Of a stretch of 64,000 nucleotides of DNA, positions 56,188-64,000 are shown in pieces. Under the pieces are notes generated by a model. The model was given only the letters and a program-made list of their open reading frames with translations, did no database searches and was not told where the DNA came from. Every line of letters starts with the position of its first letter. Within the stretch, counting starts at the first letter, position 1. A program made the position numbers and the translations under genes. This stretch comes from Terriglobia bacterium (GTDB taxonomy: Bacteria; Acidobacteriota; Terriglobia; Bryobacterales; Bryobacteraceae), in contig JAIQEX010000020.1 in NCBI GenBank assembly GCA_020073615.1, positions 1 to 64,000 on the forward strand, given 5' to 3'.

Positions 56188-58213
56188 CCTGGTGCGCATT
56201 CTGCCGCGGCGAGAGCTGCTTGACCCGGAAGCGGACCCGCACCTCGGGGAAGAGTGGCTGGTCACCAACGGGCTGGGCGGTTACGCCTCGGGCACCGTGT
56301 CGGGCGCCATCACCAGGCGCTATCACGGGCTGCTCATCGCCGCGCTGCCCAATCCGCTGGGCCGCATGATGATGTTGAACGGCCTTTCCGAGCGCCTGCG
56401 CCTGCCGGACCGGCGCGTGGTCTACACCGGCGCCGAGGAACTGGCCGACGTCACGCCCGAGAACACCCTGCCGGCCGCCGAGTTTCGTCTCGAAGCCGGC
56501 CTGCCCGTGTGGCGCTATGAGCTGGAGGGCTTCGTGCTCGAGAAACGGCTGCTGCTGCCCTACCGGCAGAACACCGTGCATCTCACCTATCATCTGCTCT
56601 CCGGCGAAGGACGATTGCGGCTCGGGCTGCGCCCCGCTATCCACTTCCGGGCGCACGAAGCGGCGGTCTCTTCCGGGGAGCCGCGCAAGTACGTTTTGAC
56701 GGCCAGCGACGACCAGTTCGAAATCACCTCCGGGCAAGAACTGCCCACCCTGCGGCTGCTGATTCACGGCCCATCGGCGGCGTTCACATTCGACCGCAAG
56801 GAGACCGGCGCCATACCCTATCGCACGGAGCGCAGCCGCGGCTACGAGTGGCGCGGCTCGCTGTGGAGTCCCGGCTATTTTCGCTCCGACCTGGCCGAAG
56901 GAGACCGCACCACGCTCATCGCGTCCACCGAATCGTGGGAGACGGTGCGCGTGCTTTCAACCGACCAGGCCTTCCGGGTGGAGCTGGACCGGCGCCGGCT
57001 GCTGCTCTCCGCCGCGCCCGCGGCGGCGCACACCGGGCCGGCCGCCGAGTTCGCCCTGGCCGCCAACCAGTTCCTGATCACCCCGGTGGGCCGCACCGAG
57101 GATGCCGCGCGGGCGCGCGCCGTGGGCGACGAGGTCCGCACCGTCATCGCCGGCTACCACTGGTTCACCGACTGGGGCCGCGACACCATGATCGGCCTGG
57201 AGGGCCTGACCCTCGCCACCGGGCGCCACATGGAAGCGGGATGGATACTGCGCACGTTCGCCTTCTATGTGCGCGACGGGCTCATCCCCAACCTTTTTCC
57301 GGAAGGCGAGAAGGAGGGCCTCTACCATACCGCCGACGCCACGCTATGGTTCTTCCATGCCATTCACCGCTACGTCGAGCTGACCGGGGACCGCACCACG
57401 CTCAACCTGATCCTTCCCAAGCTGCGGGAGATCGTCGACCGCCACATCGCGGGCACGCGCTTCGGCATCGCTATGGACCCGGAGGATGCGCTGCTGCGCC
57501 AGGGCCAGCAAGGCTACGCGCTCACCTGGATGGACGCCAAGGTGGACGATTGGGTGGTGACGCCGCGGCGCGGCAAGTGCGTGGAGATTAATGCGCTGTG
57601 GTACAACGCCCTGTGCCTCATGGAAGGATGGCTTAGCGAGATTCACGACGATGCGCTTGCGCGGCGGGTGGGCGAAATCCGCGCGCGCGTCCGCGAATCG
57701 TTCAACCGCCGCTTCTGGTACGAGGAGGGCGGCTATCTGTACGACATCGTGGACGCCGAGAGCGGCGGCAACGACGACGCCTGCCGGCCCAACCAGGTGC
57801 TGGCCATCTCGCTCGATCATCCGGTGCTCGAGGAAGCGCGCTGGCGCCCGGTGATGGACGTGGTGACGGAACGGCTGCTGACCCCGGCCGGCCTGCGTTC
57901 GCTCGCGCCCGGCCACCCCGATTACAAGCCGAAATATTACGGCGATCTGCGGGCGCGCGACGCCGCCTATCACCAGGGCACGGTGTGGGCCTGGCTGATC
58001 GGCCCTTACATAGACGCCTGGCTGAAGCTCCATCCCGGCGCCCGCGGCGAGGCGCGCCGCTTCCTGATGGGGTTCGTGCCGCACCTGGACCAGGCCTGCA
58101 TCGGCTCCATCAGCGAAGTGTTCGACGCCGAACCGCCCTACACTCCGCGCGGCTGCATTGCCCAGGCCTGGAGCGTGGCGGAGGTGCTGCGCTCGTGGAT
58201 CAACACGGCGTAG
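56180..58213 (+). CDS. Amylo-alpha-1,6-glucosidase (GDE-type debranching enzyme)
   Basis: LVTNGLGGYASGTVSGAITRRYHGLLIAALPNPLGRMMML; FTDWGRDTMIGLEGLTL. Confidence 0.9.
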   Translation: MTDLVRILPRRELLDPEADPHLGEEWLVTNGLGGYASGTVSGAITRRYHGLLIAALPNPLGRMMMLNGLSERLRLPDRRVVYTGAEELADVTPENTLPAAEFRLEAGLPVWRYELEGFVLEKRLLLPYRQNTVHLTYHLLSGEGRLRLGLRPAIHFRAHEAAVSSGEPRKYVLTASDDQFEITSGQELPTLRLLIHGPSAAFTFDRKETGAIPYRTERSRGYEWRGSLWSPGYFRSDLAEGDRTTLIASTESWETVRVLSTDQAFRVELDRRRLLLSAAPAAAHTGPAAEFALAANQFLITPVGRTEDAARARAVGDEVRTVIAGYHWFTDWGRDTMIGLEGLTLATGRHMEAGWILRTFAFYVRDGLIPNLFPEGEKEGLYHTADATLWFFHAIHRYVELTGDRTTLNLILPKLREIVDRHIAGTRFGIAMDPEDALLRQGQQGYALTWMDAKVDDWVVTPRRGKCVEINALWYNALCLMEGWLSEIHDDALARRVGEIRARVRESFNRRFWYEEGGYLYDIVDAESGGNDDACRPNQVLAISLDHPVLEEARWRPVMDVVTERLLTPAGLRSLAPGHPDYKPKYYGDLRARDAAYHQGTVWAWLIGPYIDAWLKLHPGARGEARRFLMGFVPHLDQACIGSISEVFDAEPPYTPRGCIAQAWSVAEVLRSWINTA

Positions 58214-58282
58214 CCCGGCCTGACTCGACCGCAAGATGCGGATTGCTCCCGCGGCGCAACGCTGAAATAATAGCTGCATACC

Positions 58283-60043
58283 GTGTCCCAGGCGAAGCAG
58301 GCTCCCATCTCCCACTCCGCAGTCCGCCGGCAACTGGAAAAGATTCTGGCGCACCAGCTCTTCGTGCGCTCGGCGCGCATGGAGCGCTTTCTGCGGCTGG
58401 CCGTGGAGCACACGCTCGAAGGAAAGGCCGATGAGCTGAAGGAGTACCTGATCGGGGTGGACGTATTCGACCGGCCGCCGTTGTACGATCCGCGTGTCGA
58501 CCCCATCGTGCGCGTGGAGGCGCGGCGCCTGCGGCAAAAGCTGAAGGCATACTACGAGGGCGACGGCCGCGCCGACGCCATCGCCATCGAATTCACGGCG
58601 GGCAGTTATGCGCCGCGGATTGGCGCGAGGGGGAATGCGCCCATCCCCGCCGCGGCGCCCGAGCCCGCCATCAACACCATCGCCGTGCTCCCCCTGGCAA
58701 ACCTCAGCGCCGGCAAGGAGAGCGAATATTTCAGCGACGGATTGACCGAGGAGCTAATCCACGCGCTCACCAAGGGCATGCGCGTGGTGGCGTGGAACTC
58801 GGCCGAGCAGTTGCGCGGGCGGCAGCAGGACCTCGCCGCCATTCGGCAACAGTTGAACGTGGGCACGGCGCTCACCGGCAGCGTGCGCATGGCGGGGCCG
58901 GAGCTGCGCGTGCGCGCCCAGCTCATCGATACCGAGAGCGGCGTCTACCTGTGGTCGGAAACCTTCGACCGCCGGGTGGAGGACGTATTCGCGATCGAGG
59001 AAGAGATCGCGCGGGCCATCGTCCGCACTTTGCGTGTGCGCCTGACCGGAGGAAGGGAAGATGCCCCCGTGGGCCGCGGCCGCTCCACCATCAGCTCCTA
59101 CGATTGGTATCTCAAGGGACGCCATCACTGGCGCCGCCGCACCCCGGAGGACCTGAAGCGCAGCGTGGGCTGTTTTGAAAGCGCGGTGGACGCCGATGAA
59201 AGCTCCGCGCTGGCGCACTCCGGGCTCGCCGATGCCTACACCCTGCTGGTGGACTACGGCCTGATGAGCCCCGCCGATGGCATGCCCAAGGCCAAGGCCG
59301 CGGCCTCCCGCGCCATTGCGCTCGACCCGCAACTGGGCGAGGCCCATGCGTCGCTGGCGCTCATCCGCGGCCTCTACGACTGGGAGTGGGAGGACGCCGA
59401 GCTCCTTTACCAGAGCGCCATTGCGCTCAACCCGGGCTACGCCACGGTGCACCAGTGGCTGGCGGTCGATCATTATGCCATGCTCGGCCGCTTTGACGAG
59501 GCGCGCGTGGAAGTCGATCTCTCCCTGCAACTGGACCCGCTCTCCGGCATTCTCCGCGAAGGGCGCGCGTATCTCCTGATGCTCGAACGGCGGTATGAAG
59601 AGGCCGCCCTCCGGCTCCGCGAGTTGATCGGCGACGATCCCTCGTTCTACAAGGCGTACACATCCCTGGGCAGGGTCTATGCGCAGACGGGCCAATATCG
59701 GGAGGCCCTGGCCATGCTGCAAAAGGGGCGCTCGCTGGCGGGCGACGTCCCCAATATTCTGGCCGCCATGGGGCAGGTCCATGGTCTGGCCGGCGATGCG
59801 CCGCGCGCTCGTGGACTGCTGGCGGAATTGGAGGCCATGGCGAAGCGAATCTATGTTCCGTCCACCTGCTTCGCCGTTGTGCACCTCGGATTGCAGGACC
59901 ACGGCCGCGCCCTGGAGTGGCTGGAGACGGGTTGCCGGCAGAGGGATCTGCCCCTGGCCGGCCTGAAGGTCCACCCGCTATACGATCCGCTACGCGCGGA
60001 ACCGAGGTTCCAGGCACTCCTCGGACGGCTGCGCTTCGCTTGA
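58283..60043 (+). CDS. TPR protein with FlgO/TolB-like adenylate-cyclase-associated domain
   Basis: IAVLPLANLSAGKESEYFSDGLTEELIHALTK...TALTGSVRMAGPELRVRAQLIDTESGVYLWSETFDR; TPRs. Confidence 0.85.
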   Translation: MSQAKQAPISHSAVRRQLEKILAHQLFVRSARMERFLRLAVEHTLEGKADELKEYLIGVDVFDRPPLYDPRVDPIVRVEARRLRQKLKAYYEGDGRADAIAIEFTAGSYAPRIGARGNAPIPAAAPEPAINTIAVLPLANLSAGKESEYFSDGLTEELIHALTKGMRVVAWNSAEQLRGRQQDLAAIRQQLNVGTALTGSVRMAGPELRVRAQLIDTESGVYLWSETFDRRVEDVFAIEEEIARAIVRTLRVRLTGGREDAPVGRGRSTISSYDWYLKGRHHWRRRTPEDLKRSVGCFESAVDADESSALAHSGLADAYTLLVDYGLMSPADGMPKAKAAASRAIALDPQLGEAHASLALIRGLYDWEWEDAELLYQSAIALNPGYATVHQWLAVDHYAMLGRFDEARVEVDLSLQLDPLSGILREGRAYLLMLERRYEEAALRLRELIGDDPSFYKAYTSLGRVYAQTGQYREALAMLQKGRSLAGDVPNILAAMGQVHGLAGDAPRARGLLAELEAMAKRIYVPSTCFAVVHLGLQDHGRALEWLETGCRQRDLPLAGLKVHPLYDPLRAEPRFQALLGRLRFA

Positions 60044-60059
60044 GCTAAACTGGACGGCC

Positions 60060-60452
60060 ATGAGGGCTCTCTTCGTCGCGTTCCTGAGTGTGGCGCTGTG
60101 CGCCTCCGCGGCGTACCAGAAGGACCACAAGAAGCCGCCCGACGTGCAGATCTTGGAGGCGAAGGTGCGGCGTATAGAGCAAAAGATCACACTCGACGGG
60201 CGCCTGCGCGCCACGGGAGAGAAGCCGGTGCAGGGGCTGGTGATCTTCTTCGACTTCCTGTCGGCGGAAGGCCAGCCGCTCACCTCGCAAAGGACGGGAA
60301 TCGACGAAGAGGTTCTCGCCTCCGGCGAAGAAGCGGCATTTCACGCGGAGACGGCGGCTCCCCCGGGCGCCGTGAAATGCCGCATCCGTGCGTTCGACGA
60401 GCATGAGCGAGAGCTGCGCGTGGCCAATTCCGGACCCTTTATTATCGAATAG
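60060..60452 (+). CDS. Secreted hypothetical protein (FxLYD-like)
   Basis: Signal peptide; beta-rich EKPVQGLVIFFDFLSAEGQPL. Confidence 0.55.
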   Translation: MRALFVAFLSVALCASAAYQKDHKKPPDVQILEAKVRRIEQKITLDGRLRATGEKPVQGLVIFFDFLSAEGQPLTSQRTGIDEEVLASGEEAAFHAETAAPPGAVKCRIRAFDEHERELRVANSGPFIIE

Positions 60453-60471
60453 CAAGCCCCTTAAGCCGCTT

Positions 60472-60488
60472 TTTACAAACTATTTACA
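60472..60488 (+). promoter_or_regulatory. Direct repeat TTTACA-N5-TTTACA
   Basis: Two identical hexamers with 11-bp periodicity upstream of wHTH regulator gene. Confidence 0.4.
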
Positions 60489-60550
60489 CGTCCGCCATCA
60501 CCCCCGGGCGTTACACCCGTAGCATGGATTCAGGGGGAAAAGGAGGGCTA

Positions 60551-60937
60551 ATGGGGCCGAGCGCAGTGAGTAGTGACCGGGTGCTACCGTATCGGGACGA
60601 GCACCTGTCCATCGATTTCGACCAGCAGGTCGCGATCCTCGATGCCGAGCGTATGATCTTGACCCGCAAGGAGTACGATCTGCTGTCCTTGCTCGTACAA
60701 CATGCCGGAGAGATCATCCCGCGCGAGGCGTTGCTGATGCGCGTCTGGGGCTACGGGGCGGAAATCCGGACCCGGACGCTGGACGTCCACGTGCGGCGCC
60801 TGCGCAAGAAGCTGGGCAACTATGCGGACCAGTACATCGAGACCATCTTCGGCATCGGTTACCGGTTCCAACCGTTTCACGCGCCGCGTTTTTTTCAGCA
60901 CCCGTCAGGTAAGCCCGCAGAGGCACTTTGGGCGTAG
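60551..60937 (+). CDS. OmpR/PhoB-type winged-helix regulator lacking receiver domain
   Basis: LTRKEYDLLSLLVQHAGEIIPREALLMRVWGYGAEIRTRTLDVHVRRLRKKLG; SD AGGAGGG before ATG 60551. Confidence 0.85.
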   Translation: MGPSAVSSDRVLPYRDEHLSIDFDQQVAILDAERMILTRKEYDLLSLLVQHAGEIIPREALLMRVWGYGAEIRTRTLDVHVRRLRKKLGNYADQYIETIFGIGYRFQPFHAPRFFQHPSGKPAEALWA

Positions 60938-61049
60938 CGGTTTTTCGCTCGTCCGCTCCCTGACGGGAGCGCCCCCTTGGGGGCCGCCGGCATCTACCTG
61001 TCATGAAGCGTGACGGTAGCTGTGCGGCATCTTCCTTTCTTCCCCAACC

Positions 61050-61078
61050 AGCCGGCCCACTTGCGGCCGGCTTTTTTT
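61050..61078 (+). terminator. Rho-independent terminator
   Basis: AGCCGGCC-cacttgc-GGCCGGCT followed by T run. Confidence 0.8.
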
Positions 61079-61201
61079 CGTGTGGGTTTGCCGCAACGCT
61101 GGATCGGCAGGCATGACCGTTCAACCCCGGTTAAGAACCAATCGGGCGGCAGCCCTCGGCAAACCACCAGGATTATGCTGTAATAAAAGCACTTTAGCCG
61201 T

Positions 61202-62215
61202 ATGCTGGATTCTGTCAAGCGTCTCAGGAGGGCCCGGAAACGCCTGCTTCTCCGTCTGCGCGAGGTGCGCATGATCGCGCGCGGGCTGGCCTCCACCGGC
61301 CACCCCATACTGGCGCACATCATCCCCATGCGCCGGTGCAATCTCTCGTGCGCCTACTGCAACGAATACGACGATCACTCCAAGCCCGTGCCCCTGGCGG
61401 TGATGTACCAGCGGCTCGGGCACCTGGCCGCGCTGGGCACCACCATCGTCACCATTTCGGGCGGCGAGCCACTGCTGCATCCGGACCTGGACCCGATCGT
61501 GGCGCGCATACGAAAGCATGGCGCCATCGCCGGCATGATCTCCAACGGCTACCTGCTGACCGCCGAACGAATCCAACGGCTCAACCGGGCCGGGCTCGAT
61601 CACCTGCAGATCTCGATCGACAACGTGATGCCCGACGAGGTTTCGAAGAAGAGCCTGAAGGTGCTCGACCGCAAGCTGCAGTTGCTGGCGGAGCACGCGG
61701 ATTTCCACGTGAACATCAATTCGGTGGTGGGCGGCGGCATCCATACGCCGCAGGACGCACTGGCCATAGGGCGGCGCGCGTTGGAGCTGGGGTTCACTTC
61801 CACGGTGGGAATCATCCACGATGGCGGCGGCCAGTTGCAGCCCTTGCGCGACGAGGAGCGCGCGGTCTACACGGCCATGCGCGCCATGGAGAAGAGCAGC
61901 TACGCGCGCATCAACTATTTTCAGGACAACATCGCGCACGGCCGGGAAAATGACTGGCGATGCCGCGCCGGCTCGCGCTACCTGTACATCTGCGAGGATG
62001 GGCTGGTGCATTACTGCTCGCAGCAGCGCGGCTACCCGGCCAAGCCGCTGGAGGAGTACACGCGCGCGGACATCCGCCGCGAATACCGCACGGTGAAAAG
62101 CTGCGCGCCGCGCTGCACGGTAGCGTGCGTGCACCAGATCTCGTACCTGGATTTCTGGCGCGGCCCGCAGGACCTGGCGCCGGAACCTTCTGGAGAACTC
62201 GTGCAGCTTCAATAG
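61202..62215 (+). CDS. Radical SAM protein
   Basis: [15 protein letters not shown] CxxxCxxC-type motif; [15 protein letters not shown]-terminal Cys cluster. Confidence 0.9.
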   Translation: MLDSVKRLRRARKRLLLRLREVRMIARGLASTGHPILAHIIPMRRCNLSCAYCNEYDDHSKPVPLAVMYQRLGHLAALGTTIVTISGGEPLLHPDLDPIVARIRKHGAIAGMISNGYLLTAERIQRLNRAGLDHLQISIDNVMPDEVSKKSLKVLDRKLQLLAEHADFHVNINSVVGGGIHTPQDALAIGRRALELGFTSTVGIIHDGGGQLQPLRDEERAVYTAMRAMEKSSYARINYFQDNIAHGRENDWRCRAGSRYLYICEDGLVHYCSQQRGYPAKPLEEYTRADIRREYRTVKSCAPRCTVACVHQISYLDFWRGPQDLAPEPSGELVQLQ

Positions 62216-62667
62216 GGGTGTGGCCGCTTCGCTTCCACACCCTCCTCGAGCAGCAGGCAACGTGCACCGCGCGCGGCCAGCGCACGGTCGAAAGTGATCA
62301 GCGTTCCCTCGGCGGAGCGCGCGAAGGCCAGCAGCCAGGCATCGGCCCATAGTTTGGGCGAGGCCGTCCGCCCGGCCGCGTGTTGGCGGAAGTGCGTTTC
62401 CACCTGCGCCGGCTCAGTAACAAACTCCACCCGATCATCCTCATAGAACCGGTCATGCACGCGCCACGCCGCGGTCATCGTCAGGGGCTTACCGCCCATG
62501 GCCGCCGCCGTGGTCATCAGCCGCAGAAAGCCCACCTGCGAGATCCGGGAAAACGCGATACGGCCGGTTTCCCGCTCCCACCAGCGCCGCGCCAGGGCGG
62601 CATGGACGTGTTCCGGGGCGGCCAGAGCCAGCCAGACATTGACGTCAGGGAAGCTCAATGAGCTCAT
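62209..62667 (-). CDS. VapC-like PIN-domain toxin
   Basis: [50 protein letters not shown]. Confidence 0.88.
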   Translation of the reverse strand: MSSLSFPDVNVWLALAAPEHVHAALARRWWERETGRIAFSRISQVGFLRLMTTAAAMGGKPLTMTAAWRVHDRFYEDDRVEFVTEPAQVETHFRQHAAGRTASPKLWADAWLLAFARSAEGTLITFDRALAARGARCLLLEEGVEAKRPHPY

Positions 62668-62896
62668 AGATCTGTTCGTTGGTTAGGTCGATGCGGCGGC
62701 CGGCGGGCCGAATCAGAGGCCGATCGAGGCTGAGGCGCCGGCGCGGCCGGGCCGGTTCGGTCTGTTCGACGGCACGCTCGATGCTGGCGAGGACGAGTTG
62801 ACGCGCGGAGCAGCCCTTGCGGGCCGCGGCCTCGCGCAGGCGGCGGTGCAGATCCCGCGGCAGATCGATCGACGTGCGGACGGACCCAGCCTTCAT
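62645..62896 (-). CDS. Ribbon-helix-helix antitoxin
   Basis: RTSIDLPRDLHRRLREAAARKGCSARQLVLASIERAV; overlaps PIN gene. Confidence 0.8.
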   Translation of the reverse strand: MKAGSVRTSIDLPRDLHRRLREAAARKGCSARQLVLASIERAVEQTEPARPRRRLSLDRPLIRPAGRRIDLTNEQIYELIELP

Positions 62897-63016
62897 AGAG
62901 ATATTTTCCGCCCTGCGACTTAAATAAGTCAACCGGCCCTCAGAGGCCGAGAGCCTGGCGGTAAGTGCGCGGCCGCGCAGTAGTGGCGCATGCCCCTTGT
63001 GCTACCGTGAAATTTC

Positions 63017-64000
63017 ATGCCCATCGAGAACGCCGCGGAGGTGTCGTCCTGGAGCCCCGATTCCTGGCGCCGCCGCCCCGCTTTGCAGCAGCCCGAGTAT
63101 CCCGACCGGGCGGCGCTCGAGGGCGTGTTGGCGGAATTGCGCCAACTGCCTCCGCTGGTGACCAGTTGGGAGATCGTGCTGCTGCGGCAGCAGCTCGCCG
63201 AAGCGGCCGGCGGGGCGCGATTTGTGCTCCAGGCGGGCGACTGCGCCGAGCGCTTCGTCGATTGCCGGTCCGCGCGCATCGCCAACATGCTCAAGGTCCT
63301 GCTGCAAATGAGCCTGGTGCTGGTGGCGGGCGCGCAGAAGCCGGTGATCCGCATCGGCCGGTTCGCGGGGCAATACGCCAAGCCGCGCTCCGCCGGGGAG
63401 GAGACGCGGGACGGGCTGGAGCTGCCCTCGTATCGCGGTGACATCATCAACCGGCCGGAGTTCACCGCCGCGGCGCGCGCCGCCGATCCGCAGCTTCTGC
63501 TGCGCGGCTATGAGCGCTCTGCTCTCACCCTGAATTTCATCCGTGCGCTGGTCAAAGGCGGGTTCGCCGACCTGCACCATCCCGAGTATTTCGACCTCGA
63601 CTGGGTGGAGCATTCGCCGCTGGCCGACGAATATCACCGCATGGCCGCGAGCATCGGCGAATCGCTGCGTTTCATGGAGCACGTGCTCGGCGTGCGCGCC
63701 GGAGAGACCGACCGCATCGATTTTTTCACCACCCACGAGGCCCTGCATCTGGCTTACGAAGAGGCGCAGACCCGCCGCGTGCCGCGCCGTCCCGGCTGGT
63801 TCAATCTGACCACGCATTTTCCGTGGGTGGGCCTGCGCACCAACGACGCCGCGGGCGCGCACATCGAGTACCTGCGCGGCATCGAGAATCCGGTGGGCGT
63901 GAAGGTGGGTCCCGGCTTCACGGCGGAACAGGTGGCGCGGTGGATGGAGGCGCTCGACCCGGAACGCCAGCCGGGCAGGCTGACGCTGATCCACCGCTTC
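63017..64000 (+). CDS. Class II DAHP synthase (partial, runs off window)
   Basis: SWSPDSWRRRPALQQPEYPD; FVLQAGDCAERFVDC; IRIGRFAGQYAKPRS. Confidence 0.93.
   Translation, partial: MPIENAAEVSSWSPDSWRRRPALQQPEYPDRAALEGVLAELRQLPPLVTSWEIVLLRQQLAEAAGGARFVLQAGDCAERFVDCRSARIANMLKVLLQMSLVLVAGAQKPVIRIGRFAGQYAKPRSAGEETRDGLELPSYRGDIINRPEFTAAARAADPQLLLRGYERSALTLNFIRALVKGGFADLHHPEYFDLDWVEHSPLADEYHRMAASIGESLRFMEHVLGVRAGETDRIDFFTTHEALHLAYEEAQTRRVPRRPGWFNLTTHFPWVGLRTNDAAGAHIEYLRGIENPVGVKVGPGFTAEQVARWMEALDPERQPGRLTLIHRF

Noticed and set aside
54184-56268. 694-aa minus-strand ORF antisense to treZ
   Set aside because: Shadow ORF with low-complexity composition.
1-64000. CRISPR array
   Set aside because: No regularly spaced direct repeats with unique spacers were seen on reading the window.

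Overview
High-GC chromosomal window. A TIGR03437-type ('Soli_cterm') C-terminus at 28.9-31.3 kb suggests an Acidobacteriota genome of Solibacter/Bryobacter type. Most of the window is ordinary host sequence: MacA/MacB-type export genes, asnB, a GT39 transferase, O-antigen ligase, typA, korAB, dgt, fliM/cheY/cheX, tRNA-Glu, glgX-treZ-debranching enzyme, radical SAM, a VapBC-like pair and class II DAHP synthase. The main point of interest is a compact single-strand virion cassette at ~11.0-27.65 kb. Its order is TerS-like, TerL, portal, scaffold-like, capsid, connectors, tail tube, chaperone-like -1 frame ORF, very short tape measure, Dit-like x2, Fe-S-type hub, TIM-barrel-like tip protein. It has no recognisable integrase, repressor, replication or lysis gene, and host-type palindromic and G-rich repeats sit in its intergenic gaps while the reading frames stay intact. 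Gene order and size resemble a gene transfer agent (RcGTA-like plan) or another domesticated short-tailed particle. Within it, a canonical A_AAA_AAC slippery heptamer lies directly at the tail-tube stop codon. A hairpin with usual spacing follows, and then a -1 frame ORF with no good start codon, so I predict a programmed -1 frameshift. A strong intrinsic-terminator-like hairpin lies within the 5' end of the first cassette gene. Decayed loci include a multiply frameshifted TolB/PD40 gene (1.46-2.1 kb) and a cluster of lon, AAA-ATPase and IS1380-like remnants (43.6-45.0 kb). All assignments are from reading the sequence; no database search was run.
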